Shown: in pieces, positions 1 to 12,041 of the stretch
How the letters are laid out: each line of letters starts with the position of its first letter
How positions within the stretch are numbered: position 1 is the stretch's first letter
Source of the DNA: Micromussa lordhowensis
Lineage: Eukaryota; Cnidaria; Anthozoa; Scleractinia; Lobophylliidae
NCBI GenBank assembly: GCA_964020085.1
Contig: OZ026604.1
Location: 24,278,532 to 24,342,531 of the forward strand
Direction: 5' to 3'
DNA: 64,000 nucleotides
Program-made: the position numbers and the translations under genes
The notes under the pieces: generated by a model
Seen by the model: the letters and a program-made list of their open reading frames with translations, nothing else
The model's database searches: none
What the model was told of the DNA's origin: nothing

Positions 1-645
1 AAAGTGCCAACCTAGCAGAAAATTTTGCTGCAAACCGCGCCTCTTAAAGTGCCCGTGAAGCCGAGCTATGTCAAATTTGCCAAGGGGACCCTCAGCGCGC
101 GTTTTCTGAAATTCTGCAAAGTTGGGACCAGGGCAAACTACTGCAAAAAGAAGGCCAGAAAAAACACCCTGGCGCCAATGCCATCATGTCCTAACTACAA
201 TTTCCTTCAAGTGCTATCCTAGCAGAACATTTTGCTGCAAACCGCGCCTCTGTAAGTGCCCGTGAAGCCGAGCTATGTCAAATTTGCCAAGGGGACCCCC
301 AGCGCGCGTTTTCTGAAATTCTGCAAAGTTGGGACCAGGGCAAACTACTGCAAAGAAAAGGCCAGAAAAAACACCCCGTCGTCAATGCCATCATGTCCTA
401 ACTAGGATTTTCTTAAAGTGCCAACCTAGCAGAACATTTTGCTGCAAACTGCGCCTCTTAAAGTGCCCGTGAAGCCGAGCTATGTGAAATTTGCCAAGGG
501 GACCCCCAGCGCGCGTTTTCTGAAATTCTGCAAAGTTGGGACCAGGGCAAACTACTGCAAAAAGAAGGCCAGAAAAAAAACCCCGGCGCCAATGCCATCA
601 TGTCCTAACTACAATTTCCTTAAAGTGCCAACCTAGCAGAACATT

Positions 646-1050
646 TTGCTGCAAACCGCGCCTCTTAAAGTGCCCGTGAAGCCGAGCTATGTCAAATTTG
701 CCAAGGAAAACCCCAGCGCGCGTTTCCTGAAATTCTGCAAAGTTGGGACCAGGCCAAACAACTGCAAAAAGAAGGCCAGAAAAAACACCCCGTCGCCAAT
801 GCCATCATGTCCTAACTTCAATTTTCTTCAAGTGCCAACCCAGCACAACATTTTCCTGCAAACCGCGCCTCTTAAAGTGCCCGTGAAGCCCAGCTATATC
901 AAATTTGCCAAGGGGACCCCCAGCGCGCGTTTTCTGAAATTCTGCAAAGTTGGGACCAGGGCAAACTACTGCAAAAAGAAGGCCAGAAAAAACACCCTGG
1001 CGCCAATGCCATCATGTCCTAACTACAATTTCCTTAAAGTGCCAACCTAG
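646..1050 (+). repeat. Two monomers whose frame-closing TAG has mutated
   Basis: In most units the long forward frame is closed by TAG inside CCTAGCAG. Here the second unit reads CCCAGCAC, so two units share one 134-codon open frame. The unit also has TTTTCCTGC in place of TTTTGCTGC, and CCCAGCTATATC in place of the usual CCGAGCTATGTC. This is an example of how chance point changes make longer open frames in the array. The first codon is TTG, there is no ATG start, and no known domain is visible, so I treat it as non-coding. Confidence 0.8.
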
Positions 1051-1440
1051 CAAAACATTTTGCTGCAAACCGCGCCTCTTAAAGTGCCCGTAAAGCCGAG
1101 CTATGTCAAATTTGCCAAGGGGACCCCCAGCGCGCGTTTTCTGAAATTCTGCAAAGTTGGGACCAGGGCAAACTACTGCAAAAAGAAGGCCAGAAAAAAC
1201 ACCCTGGCGCCAATGCCATCATGTCCTAACTAAGATTTCCTTCAAGTGCCAACCTAACAAAACATTTTGCTGCAAACCGCGCCTGTTAAGGTGCCCCTGA
1301 AGCCGAGCTATGTCAAATTTGCCAAGGGGACCCCCAGCGCGCGTTTTCTGAAATTCTGCAAAGGTGGGACCAGGGCAAACTACTGCAAAAAGAAGGCCAG
1401 AAAAAACACCCTGGCGCCAATGCCATCATGTCCTAACTAA

Positions 1441-1647
1441 GATTTCCTTCAAGTGCCAACCAAGCAGAACATTTTGCTGCAAACCGCGCCTCTTAAAGTG
1501 CCCGTGAAGGCGAGCTATGTCAAATTTGCCAAGGGGACCCCCAGCGCGCGTTTTCTGAAATTCTGCAAAGTTGGGACCAGGGCAAACTACTGCAAAAAAA
1601 AGGCCAAAAAAAAAAACCCTGGCGGCAATGCCATCATGTCCTAACTA
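1441..1647 (+). repeat. Monomer with expanded A-tract
   Basis: The GGCCAGAAAAAACACCC segment here is GGCCAAAAAAAAAAACCC, and the usual GGCGCC is GGCGGC. Similar but shorter expansions occur at about 3470, 4918, 15950 and 51450. They shift the frame of the apparent open reading frame, which argues against coding selection. Homopolymer length may in part be sequencing error. Confidence 0.75.
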
Positions 1648-1670
1648 GGATTTCCTTAAAATGCCAACCT

Positions 1671-2288
1671 AGCAGAACATTTTGCTGCAAACCGCGCCTC
1701 TTAAAGTGGCCGTGAAGCCGAGCTATGTCAAATTTGCCAAGGGGACCCCCAGCGCGCGTTTTCTGAAATTCTGCAAAGTTGGAACCAGGGCAAACGACTG
1801 CAAAAAAAAGGCAAGAAAAAACACCCTGGCGCCAATGCCATCATGTCGTAACAAGCATTTCCTTGAAGTGCCAACCTAGCAGAACATTTTGCTTCAAACC
1901 GCGCCTCTTAAAGTGCCCGTGAAGCCGAGCTATGTCAAATTTGCCAAGGGGACCCCCAGCGCGCGTTTTCTGAAATTCTGCAAAGTTGGGACCAGGGCAA
2001 ACTACTGCAAAAAGAAGGCCAGAAAAAACACCCTGGCATCAATGCCATCATGTCCTAACTAGAATTTCCTTGAAGTGCTAACCTAGCAGAACATTTTGCT
2101 GCAAACCGCGCTTCTTAAAGTGCCCGTAAAGCCGAGCTATGTCAAATTTGCCAAGGGGACCCCCAGCGCGCGTTTTCTGAAATTCTGCAAAGTTGGGCCC
2201 AGGGCAAACAACTGCAAAAAGAAGGCCAGAAAAAACACCCTGGCGCCAATGCCATCATGTCCTAACTAAAATTTCCTTGAAGTGCCAA
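1671..2288 (+). repeat. Recurrent three-monomer variant block (founding copy or relative)
   Basis: Three linked variants occur in order: a unit with AAGTGGCCGTG, GTTGGAACC and TCGTAACAAGC; a unit with CTGGCATCAATG; and a unit with CCGCGCTTCTT plus CAAACAACTGC. The same ordered trio is seen near 4985-5600 and 8713-9330, with partial forms near 3535, 7263 and (beyond the LINE) 13940-14330. It shows that these stretches, and both sides of the LINE, descend from one ancestral multi-monomer unit. Confidence 0.75.
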
Positions 2289-2289
2289 C

Positions 2290-2496
2290 CTAGCAGAACA
2301 TTTTGCTGCAAACCGCGCCTCTTAAAGTGCCCGTGAAGCCGAGCTATGTCAAATTTGCCAAGGGGACCCCCAGCGCGCGTTTTCTGAAATTCTGCAAAGT
2401 TGGGACCAGGGCAAACTACTGCAAAAAGAAGGCCAGAAAAAACACCCTGGCGCCAATGCCATCATGTCTTAACTATAATTTCCTTGAAGTGCCAAC
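2290..2496 (+). repeat. Representative near-consensus satellite monomer
   Basis: A complete 207-bp unit close to consensus, useful as a reference. Counting from CTAG: a dyad TTTGC-T-GCAAA at monomer 13-23 (2302-2312); GGGG-A-CCCC at 73-81; GCGCGC at 85-90; TTTC-T-GAAA at 92-100; A-runs at 134-138 and 148-153; GGCGCC at 161-165 or so; then a linker TAACTA-NN-ATTTCCTT-N-AAGTG at about 181-202, in which bases 187, 188 and 197 vary freely between units. GCAAA occurs four times (about 19, 105, 122, 132). The unit length is near a typical nucleosome repeat, which may or may not matter. Confidence 0.93.
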
Positions 2497-3523
2497 CCAG
2501 CAAAACATTTTGCTGCAAACCGCGCCTCTTAAAGTGCCCGTGAAGCCGAGCTATGTCAAATTTGCCAAGGGGACCCCCAGCGCGCGTTTTCTAAAATTCT
2601 GCAAAGTTGGGACCAGGGCAAACTACTGCAAAAAGAAGGCCAGAAAAAACACCCTGGCGCCAATACCATCATGTCCTAACTAAGATTTTCTTAAAGTGTT
2701 AACCTAGCAGAACATTTTGCTGCAAACCGCGCCTCTTAAAGTGCCCGTGAAGCCGAGCTATGTCAAATTTGCCAAGGGGACCCCCAGCGCGCGTTTTCTG
2801 AAATTCTGCAAAGTTGGGACCAGGGCAAACTACTGCAAAAAGAAGGCCAGAAAAAAAACCCTGGCGCCAATGCCATCATGTCCTAACTAAGATTTCGTTG
2901 AAGTGCCAACCTAGCAAAACATTTTGCTGCAAACCGCGCCTCTTAAAGTGCCCGTGAAGCCGAGCTATGTCAAATTTGCCAAGGGGACCCCCAGCGCGCG
3001 TTTTCTGAAATTCTGCAAAGTTGGGACCAGGGCAAACTACTGCAAAAAGAAGGCCAGAAAAAAAACCCTGGCGCCAATGCCATCATGTCCTAACTAGGAT
3101 TTCCTTGAAGTGCCAACCTAGCAGAACATTTTTCGTCAAACTGCGCCTCTTAAAGTGCCCGTGAAGCCGAGCTATGTGAAATTTGCCAAGGGGACCCCCA
3201 GCGCGCGGTTTCTGAAATTCTGCAAAGTTGGGACCAGGGCAAACTACTGCAAAAAGAAGGCCAGAAAAAACACCCTGGCGCCAATGCCATCATGTCCTAA
3301 CTAAGATTTCCTTGAAGTGCCAACCTAGCAGAACATTTTGCTGCAAACCGCGCCTCTTAAAGTGCCCGTAAAGCCGAGCTATGTCAAATTTGCCAAGGGG
3401 ACCCCCAGCGCGCGTTTTCTGAAATTCTGCAAAGTTGGGACCAGGGCAAACTACTGCAAAAAGAAGGCCAAAAAAAACCACCCTGGCGCCAATGCCATCA
3501 TGTCCTAACTAAGATTTCCTTAA

Positions 3524-6500
3524 CATGCCAACCTAGCAGAACATTTTGCTGCAAACCGCGCCTCTTAAAGTGGCCGTGAAGCCGAGCTATGTCAAATTTG
3601 CCAAGGGGACCCCCAGCGCGCGTTTTCTTAAATTCTGCAAAGTTGGAACCAGGGCAAACCACTGCAAAAAAAAGGCCAAAAAAAACACCCTGGCGCCAAT
3701 GCCATCATGTCGTAACAAGCATTTCCTTCAAGTGCCAACCTAGCAGAACATTTTGCTGCAAACCGCGCCTCTTAAAGTGCCCGTGAAGCCGAGCTATGTC
3801 AAATTTGCCAAGGGGACCCCCAGCGCGCGTTTTCTGAAATTCTGCAAAGTTGGGACCAGGGCAAACTACTGCAAAAAGAAGGCCAGAAAAAACACCCTGG
3901 CATCAATGCCATCATGTGCTAACTAAAATTTCCTTGAAGTGCTAACCTAGCAGAACATTTTGCTGCAAACCGCGCCTCTTAAAGTGCCCGTGAAGCCGAG
4001 CTATGTCAAATTTGCCAAGGGGACCCCCAGCGCGCGTTTTCTAAAATTCTGCAAAGTTGGGACCAGGGCAAACTACTGCAAAAAGAAGGCCAGAAAAAAC
4101 ACCCTGGCGCCAATGCCATCATGTCCTAACTAAAATTTCCTTAAAGTACCAACCTAGCAGAACATTTTGCTGCAAACCGCGCCTCTTAAAGTGCCCGTGA
4201 AGCCGAGCTATGTCAAATTTGCCAAGGGGACCCTCAGCGCGCGTTTTCTAAAATTCTGCAAAGTTGGGAGCAGGGCAAACTACTGCAAAAAGAAGGCCAG
4301 AAAAAACACCCTGGCGCCAACGCCATCATGTCCTAACTAAGATTTCCTTGAAGTGCCAACCAAGCAGAATAATTTGCTGCAAACCGCGCCTCTTAAAGTG
4401 CCCGTGAAGCCGAGCTATGTCAAATTTGCCAAGGGGACCCCCAGCGCGCGTTTTCTGAAATTCTGCAAAGTTGGGACCAGGGCAAACTACTGCAAAAAGA
4501 AGGCCAGAAAAAACACCCTGGCGCCAATGCCATCATGCCGTAACTAGGATTTCCTTAAAGTGCCAACCTAGCAGAACATTTTGCTGCAAACCGCGCCTCT
4601 TAAAGTGCCCGTAAAGCCGAGCTATGTCAAATTTGCCAAGGGGACCCCCAGCGCGCGTTTTCTGAAATTCTGCAAAGTTGGGACCAGGGCAAACTACCGC
4701 AAAAAGAAGGCCAGAAAAAACACCCTTGCGCCAATGCCATCATGTCCTAACTAGAATTTCTTTAAAGTGCCAACCTAGCAGAACATTTTGCTGCAAACCG
4801 CGCCTCTTAAAGTGCCCGTGAAGCCGAGCTATGTCAAATTTCCCAAGGGGACCCCCAGCGCGCGTTTTCTGAAATTCTGCAAAGTTGGGACCAGGGCAAA
4901 CTACTGCAAAAAGAAGGCCAAAAAAAAACACCATGGCGCCAATGCCATCATGTCCTAACTAAAATTTCCTTAAAATGCCAACCTAGCAGAACATTTTGCT
5001 GCAAACCGCGCCTCTTAAAGTGGCCGTGAAGCCGAGCTATGTCAAATTTGCCAAGGGGAACCCCAGCGCGCGTTTTCTGAAATTCTGCAAAGTTGGAACC
5101 AGGGCAAACCACTGCAAAAAAAAGGCCAAGAAAAACACCCTGGCGCCAATGCCATCATGTCGTAACAAGCATTTCCTTGAAGTGCCAACCTAGCAGAACA
5201 TTTTGCTGCAAACCGCGCCTCTTAAAGTGCCCGTGAAGCCGAGCTATGTCAAATTTGCCAAGGGGACCCCCAGCGCGCGTTTTCTGAAATTCTGCAAAGT
5301 TGGGACCAGGGCAAACTACTGCAAAAAGAAGGCCAGAAAAAACACCCTGGCATCAATGCCATCATGTCCTAGCTACAATTTCCTTAAAGTGCTAACCTAG
5401 CAGAACATTTTGCTGCAAACCGCGCTTCTTAAAGTGCCCGTGAAGCCGAGCTATGTCAAATTTGCCAAGGGGACCCCCAGCGCGCGTTTTCTGAAATTCT
5501 GCAAAGTTGGGACCAGGGCAAACAACTGCAAAAAGAAGGCCAGAAAAAACACCCTGGCGCCAATGCCATCATGTCCTAACTAAAATTTCCTTGAAGTGCC
5601 AACCTAGCAGAACATTTTGCTGCAAACCGCGCCTCTTAAAGTGCCCGTGAAGCCGAGCTATGTCAAATTTGCCAAGGGGACCCCCAGCGCGCGTTTTCTG
5701 AAATTCTGCAAAGTTGGGACCAGGGCAAACTACCGCAAAAAGAAGGCCAGAAAAAACACCCTTGCGCCAATGCCATCATGTCCTAACTAGAATTTCTTTA
5801 AAGTGCCAACCTAGCAGAACATTTTGCTGCAAACCGCGCCTCTTAAAGTGCCCGTGAAGCCGAGCTATGTTAAATTTGCCAAGGGGTCCCCAAGCGCGCG
5901 TTTTCTGAAATTCTGCAAAGTTGGGACCAGGGCAAACTACTGCAAAAAGAAGGCCAGAAAAAACACCCTGGCGCCAATGCCATCATGTCTTAACTAGGAT
6001 TTTCTTAAACGTGCCAACCTAGCAGAACATTTTGCTGCAAGCCGCGCCTCTTAAAGTGCCCGTGAAGCCGAGCTATGTTAAATTTGCCAAGGGGTCCCCA
6101 AGCGCGAGTGTTCTGAAATTCTGCAAAGTTGGGACCAGGGCAAACTACTGCAAAAAGAAGGCCAGAAAAAACACCCTGGCGCCAATGCCATCATCTCCTA
6201 ACTAACATTTTCTTAAAGTGCCAACCTAACAGAACATTTTGCTGCAAACCGCGCCTCTTAAAGTGCCCGTGAAGCCGAGCTATGTCAAATTTGCCAAGGG
6301 GACCCCCAGCGCGCGTTTTCTGAAATTCTGCAAAGTTGGGACCAGGGCAAACTACTGCAAAAAGAAGGCCAGAAAAAACACCCTGGCGCCAATGCCATCA
6401 TGTTTTAACTAAGATTTCCTTAAAGTGTTAACCTAGCAGAACATTTTGCTGCAAACCGCGACTCTTAAAGTGCCCGTAAAGCCGAGCTATGTGAAATTTG

Positions 6501-7251
6501 CCAAGGGGACCCCCAGCGCGCGTTTTCTGAAATTCTGCAAAGTTGGGACCAGGGCAAACTACTGCAAAAAGAAGGCCAGAAAAATCACCCTGGCGCAATT
6601 GCCATCATGTTCTAACTCGCATTTCCTTGAAGTGCCAACCTAGCAGGACATTTTGCTGCAAACCGCGCCTCTTAAAGTGCCCGTGAAGCCGAGCTATGTC
6701 AAATTTGCCAAGGGGACCCCCAGCGCGCGTTTTCTGAAATTCTGAAAAGTTGGGACCAGGGCAAACTACTGCAAAAAGAAGGCCAGAGAAATCACCCTGG
6801 CGCCAATGCCATCATGTCCTAACTTGCATTTCCTTGAAGTGCCAACCTAGCAGAACATTTTGCTGCAAACCGCGCCTCTTAAAGTTCCCGTGAAGCCGAG
6901 CTATGTCAAATTTGCCAAGGGGACCCCCAGCGCGCGTTTTCTGAAATTCTGCAAAGTTGGGACCAGGGCAAACTAATGCAAAAAGAAGGCCAGAAAAAAC
7001 ACCCTGGCGCCAAAGCCATCATGTCCTAACTAACATTTTCTTCAAGTGCCAACCTAGCAGAACATTTTGCTGCAAACCGCGCCTCTTAAAGTGCCCGTGA
7101 AGCCGAGCTATGTCAAATTTGCCAAGGGGACCCCCAGCGCGCGTTTTCTGAAATTCTGCAAAGTTGGGACCAGGGCAAACTACTGCAAAAAGAAGGCCAG
7201 AAAAAACACCCTGGCGCCAATGCCATCATGTCCTAACTAAGATTTCCTTAA
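3524..7251 (+). repeat. Higher-order repeat, 18-monomer block, copy 1
   Basis: Private variants here recur in the same order exactly 3728 bp downstream (3546/7274, 4353/8081, 4740/8468, 4996/8724, 5203/8931, 6446/10174). The offset is 18 x 207 plus 2 bases; the extra bases are explained by shared one-base insertions such as AAACGTGCC at about 6007 and an A-run at about 4920. Reading side by side I saw fewer than about a dozen differences over 3.7 kb, far fewer than between neighbouring monomers. Boundaries are approximate. Confidence 0.92.
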
Positions 7252-10200
7252 AATGCCAACCTAGCAGAACATTTTGCTGCAAACCGCGCCTCTTAAAGTG
7301 GCCGTGAAGCCGAGCTATGTCAAATTTGCCAAGGGGACGCCCAGCGCGCGTTTTCTTAAATTCTGCAAAGTTGGAACCAGGGCAAACCACTGCAAAAAAA
7401 AGGCCAAAAAAAACACCCTGGCGCCAATGCCATCATGTCGTAACAAGCATTTCCTTCAAGTGCCAACCTAGCAGAACATTTTGCTGCAAACCGCGCCTCT
7501 TAAAGTGCCCGTGAAGCCGAGCTATGTCAAATTTGCCAAGGGGACCCCCAGCGCGCGTTTTCTGAAATTCTGCAAAGTTGGGACCAGGGCAAACTACTGC
7601 AAAAAGAAGGCCAGAAAAAACACCCTGGCATCAATGCCATCATGTGCTAACTAAAATTTCCTTGAAGTGCTAACCTAGCAGAACATTTTGCTGCAAACCG
7701 CGCCTCTTAAAGTGCCCGTGAAGCCGAGCTATGTCAAATTTGCCAAGGGGACCCCCAGCGCGCGTTTTCTAAAATTCTGCAAAGTTGGGACCAGGGCAAA
7801 CTACTGCAAAAAGAAGGCCAGAAAAAACACCCTGGCGCCAATGCCATCATGTCCTAACTAAAATTTCCTTAAAGTACCAACCTAGCAGAACATTTTGCTG
7901 CAAACCGCGCCTCTTAAAGTGCCCGTGAAGCCGAGCTATGTCAAATTTGCCAAGGGGACCCTCAGCGCGCGTTTTCTAAAATTCTGCAAAGTTGGGAGCA
8001 GGGCAAACTACTGCAAAAAGAAGGCCAGAAAAAACACCCTGGCGCCAACGCCATCATGTCCTAACTAAGATTTCCTTGAAGTGCCAACCAAGCAGAATAA
8101 TTTGCTGCAAACCGCGCCTCTTAAAGTGCCCGTGAAGCCGAGCTATGTCAAATTTGCCAAGGGGACCCCCAGCGCGCGTTTTCTGAAATTCTGCAAAGTT
8201 GGGACCAGGGCAAACTACTGCAAAAAGAAGGCCAGAAAAAACACCCTGGCGCCAATGCCATCATGCCGTAACTAGGATTTCCTCGAAGTGCCAACCTAGC
8301 AGAACATTTTGCTGCAAACCGCGCCTCTTAAAGTGCCCGTAAAGCCGAGCTATGTCAAATTTGCCAAGGGGACCCCCAGCGCGCGTTTTCTGAAATTCTG
8401 CAAAGTTGGGACCAGGGCAAACTACCGCAAAAAGAAGGCCAGAAAAAACACCCTTGCGCCAATGCCATCATGTCCTAACTAGAATTTCTTTAAAGTGCCA
8501 ACCTAGCAGAACATTTTGCTGCAAACCGCGCCTCTTAAAGTGCCCGTGAAGCCGAGCTATGTCAAATTTCCCAAGGGGACCCCCAGCGCGCGTTTTCTGA
8601 AATTCTGCAAAGTTGGGACCAGGGCAAACTACTGCAAAAAGAAGGCCAAAAAAAAACACCATGGCGCCAATGCCATCATGTCCTAACTAAAATTTCCTTA
8701 AAATGCCAACCTAGCAGAACATTTTGCTGCAAACCGCGCCTCTTAAAGTGGCCGTGAAGCCGAGCTATGTCAAATTTGCCAAGGGGACCCCCAGCGCGCG
8801 TTTTCTGAAATTCTGCAAAGTTGGAACCAGGGCAAACCACTGCAAAAAAAAGGCCAAGAAAAACACCCTGGCGCCAATGCCATCATGTCGTAACAAGCAT
8901 TTCCTTGAAGTGCCAACCTAGCAGAACATTTTGCTGCAAACCGCGCCTCTTAAAGTGCCCGTGAAGCCGAGCTATGTCAAATTTGCCAAGGGGACCCCCA
9001 GCGCGCGTTTTCTGAAATTCTGCAAAGTTGGGACCAGGGCAAACTACTGCAAAAAGAAGGCCAGAAAAAACACCCTGGCATCAATGCCATCATGTCCTAG
9101 CTACAATTTCCTTAAAGTGCTAACCTAGCAGAACATTTTGCTGCAAACCGCGCTTCTTAAAGTGCCCGTGAAGCCGAGCTATGTCAAATTTGCCAAGGGG
9201 ACCCCCAGCGCGCGTTTTCTGAAATTCTGCAAAGTTGGGACCAGGGCAAACAACTGCAAAAAGAAGGCCAGAAAAAACACCCTGGCGCCAATGCCATCAT
9301 GTCCTAACTAAAATTTCCTTGAAGTGCCAACCTAGCAGAACATTTTGCTGCAAACCGCGCCTCTTAAAGTGCCCGTGAAGCCGAGCTATGTCAAATTTGC
9401 CAAGGGGACCCCCAGCGCGCGTTTTCTGAAATTCTGCAAAGTTGGGACCAGGGCAAACTACCGCAAAAAGAAGGCCAGAAAAAACACCCTTGCGCCAATG
9501 CCATCATGTCCTAACTAGAATTTCTTTAAAGTGCCAACCTAGCAGAACATTTTGCTGCAAACCGCGCCTCTTAAAGTGCCCGTGAAGCCGAGCTATGTTA
9601 AATTTGCCAAGGGGTCCCCAAGCGCGCGTTTTCTGAAATTCTGCAAAGTTGGGACCAGGGCAAACTACTGCAAAAAGAAGGCCAGAAAAAACACCCTGGC
9701 GCCAATGCCATCATGTCTTAACTAGGATTTTCTTAAACGTGCCAACCTAGCAGAACATTTTGCTGCAAGCCGCGCCTCTTAAAGTGCCCGTGAAGCCGAG
9801 CTATGTTAAATTTGCCAAGGGGTCCCCAAGCGCGAGTGTTCTGAAATTCTGCAAAGTTGGGACCAGGGCAAACTACTGCAAAAAGAAGGCCAGAAAAAAC
9901 ACCCTGGCGCCAATGCCATCATCTCCTAACTAACATTTTCTTAAAGTGCCAACCTAACAGAACATTTTGCTGCAAACCGCGCCTCTTAAAGTGCCCGTGA
10001 AGCCGAGCTATGTCAAATTTGCCAAGGGGACCCCCAGCGCGCGTTTTCTGAAATTCTGCAAAGTTGGGACCAGGGCAAACTACTGCAAAAAGAAGGCCAG
10101 AAAAAACACCCTGGCGCCAATGCCATCATGTTTTAACTAACATTTCCTTAAAGTGTTAACCTAGCAGAACATTTTGCTGCAAACCGCGACTCTTAAAGTG

Positions 10201-10979
10201 CCCGTAAAGCCGAGCTATGTGAAATTTGCCAAGGGGACCCCCAGCGCGCGTTTTCTGAAATTCTGCAAAGTTGGGACCAGGGCAAACTACTGCAAACAGA
10301 AGGCCAGAAAAATCACCCTGGCGCAATTGCCATCATGTTCTAACTCGCATTTCCTTAAAGTGCCAACCTAGCAGGACATTTTGCTGCAAACCGCGCCTCT
10401 TAAAGTGCCCGTGAAGCCGAGCTATGTCAAATTTGCCAAGGGGACCCCCAGCGCGCGTTTTCTGAAATTCTGAAAAGTTGGGACCAGGGCAAACTACTGC
10501 AAAAAGAAGGCCAGAGAAATCACCCTGGCGCCAATGCCATCATGTCCTAACTTGCATTTCCTTGAAGTGCCAACCTAGCAGAACATTTTGCTGCAAACCG
10601 CGCCTCTTAAAGTTCCCGTGAAGCCGAGCTATGTCAAATTTGCCAAGGGGACCCCCAGCGCGCGTTTTCTGAAATTCTGCAAAGTTGGGACCAGGGCAAA
10701 CTAATGCAAAAAGAAGGCCAGAAAAAACACCCTGGCGCCAATGCCATCATGTCCTAACTAACATTTTCTTCAAGTGCCAACCTAGCAGAACATTTTGCTG
10801 CAAACCGCGCCTCTTAAAGTGCCCGTGAAGCCGAGCTATGTCAAATTTGCCAAGGGGACCCCCAGCGCGCGTTTTCTGAAATTCTGCAAAGTTGGGACCA
10901 GGGCAAACTACTGCAAAAAGAAGGCCAGAAAAAACACCCTGGCGCCAATGCCATCATGTCCTAACTAAGATTTCCTTAA
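7252..10979 (+). repeat. Higher-order repeat, 18-monomer block, copy 2
   Basis: Second copy of the 3728-bp block. Differences from copy 1 that I noticed include GACGCCC at about 7336 (copy 1 has GACCCCC), CCTCGAAG at about 8281, GGACCCC at about 8784 where copy 1 has GGAACCC, AACATTTCC at about 10138, AAACAGAAG at about 10295, and CCTTAAAG at about 10354. Similarity to the start of the block is lost after about 10979, so there is no third complete copy. Confidence 0.92.
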
Positions 10980-12017
10980 AGTGCCAACCTAGCAGAACAT
11001 TTTGCTGCAAACCGCGACTCTTAAAGTGCCCGTGAAGCCGAGCTATGTGAAATTTGCCAAGAGGACCCCCAGCGCGCGTTTTCTGAAATTCTGCAAAGTT
11101 GGGACCAGGGCAAACTACTGCAAAAAGAAGGCCAGAAAAATCACCCTGGCGCCATTGCCATCATGTCCTAACTCGCATTTCCTTGAAGTGCCAACCTAGC
11201 AGGACATTTTGCTGCAAACCGCGCCTCTTAAAGTGCCCGTGAAGCCGAGCTATGTCAAATTTGCCAAGGGGACCCCCAGCGCGCGTTTTCTGAAATTCTG
11301 CAAAGTTGGGACCAGGGCAAACTACTGCAAAAAGAAGGCCAGAAAAAACACCCTGGCGCAAAAGCCATCATGTCCTAACTAGAATTTCCTTGAAGTGCCA
11401 TCCTAACAGAACATTTTGCTGCAAACCGCGCCTCTTAAAGTGCCCGTGAAGCCGAGCTATGTCAAATTTGCCAAGGGGACCCCCAGCGCGCGTTTTCTGA
11501 AATTCTGCAAAGTTGGGACCAGGGCAAACTACTGCAACAAGAAGGCCAGAAAAAACACCCTGGCGCAAAAGCCATCATGTCCTAACTAGAATTTCCTTTA
11601 AGTGCCATCCTAACAGAACATTTTGCTGCAAACCGCGCCTCTTAAAGTGCCCGTGAAGCCGAGCTATGTCAAATTTGCCAAGAGGACCCCCAGCGCGCGT
11701 TTTCTGAAATTCTTCAAAGTTGGGACCAGGGCAAACTACTGCAAAAAGAAGGCCAGAAAAAACACCCTGGCGCCAATGCCATCATGTCCTAACTAAGATG
11801 TCCTTAAAGTGCCAACCTTGCAAAACATTTTGCTGCAAACCGCGCCTCTTAAAGTGCCCGTGAAGCCGAGCTATGTGAAATTTGCCAAGGGGACCCCCAG
11901 CGCGCGTTTTCTGAAATTCTGCAAAGTTGGGACCAGGGCAAACTACTGCAAAAAGAAGGCCAGAAAAAACACCCTGGCGCCAATGCCATCATGTCCTAAC
12001 TAGGATTTCCTTGAAGT

Positions 12018-12041
12018 TACATACATACATACATACATACA
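12018..12041 (-). repeat. (TGTA)6 microsatellite at the LINE 3' end
   Basis: Six perfect TACA units on the plus strand, which is TGTA in element sense, lie exactly between the satellite end ...TTGAAGT and the 3' untranslated part. CR1/L2-group LINEs often end in short tandem repeats instead of poly(A), so this marks the 3' terminus and supports insertion by target-primed reverse transcription. Confidence 0.9.

Larger units (their letters stand above)
1..12017 (+). repeat. 207-bp satellite array, forward orientation, segment 1
   Basis: About 58 head-to-tail copies of a 207-bp monomer. Taking CTAG of CTAGCAGAAC as monomer base 1, successive units begin at 12, 219, 426, 633 and so on. Most units differ from each other by single substitutions and by A-run length. 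The monomer carries 8 CpGs, the palindromes GCGCGC and GGCGCC, and A-runs of 5 and 6. No unit carries a convincing gene. The array is cut at 12017, after the ...CCTTGAAGT end of a monomer, by a LINE. I do not recognise this satellite as a named family. Confidence 0.97.

Noticed and set aside
25..1050. Family of small lysine/cysteine-containing proteins repeated along the array
   Set aside because: The frames start with TTG or GTG, recur only because the period is a multiple of three, are broken by stops at variable bases, and overlap with equally long frames on the opposite strand. No domain is recognisable.
2380..2395. Heat-shock element in TTTTCTGAAATTCTG
   Set aside because: TTC and GAA are separated by one base rather than the two bases needed for alternating nGAAn units.
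2290..2496. CENP-B box in the monomer
   Set aside because: No sequence resembling the conserved CGTTGGAA...CGGGA bases is present; GTTGGGACCAGGG is only superficially similar.
1..12017. CRISPR array
   Set aside because: The 207-bp units are contiguous and nearly identical over their full length. There are no short repeats separated by unique spacers and no cas genes.
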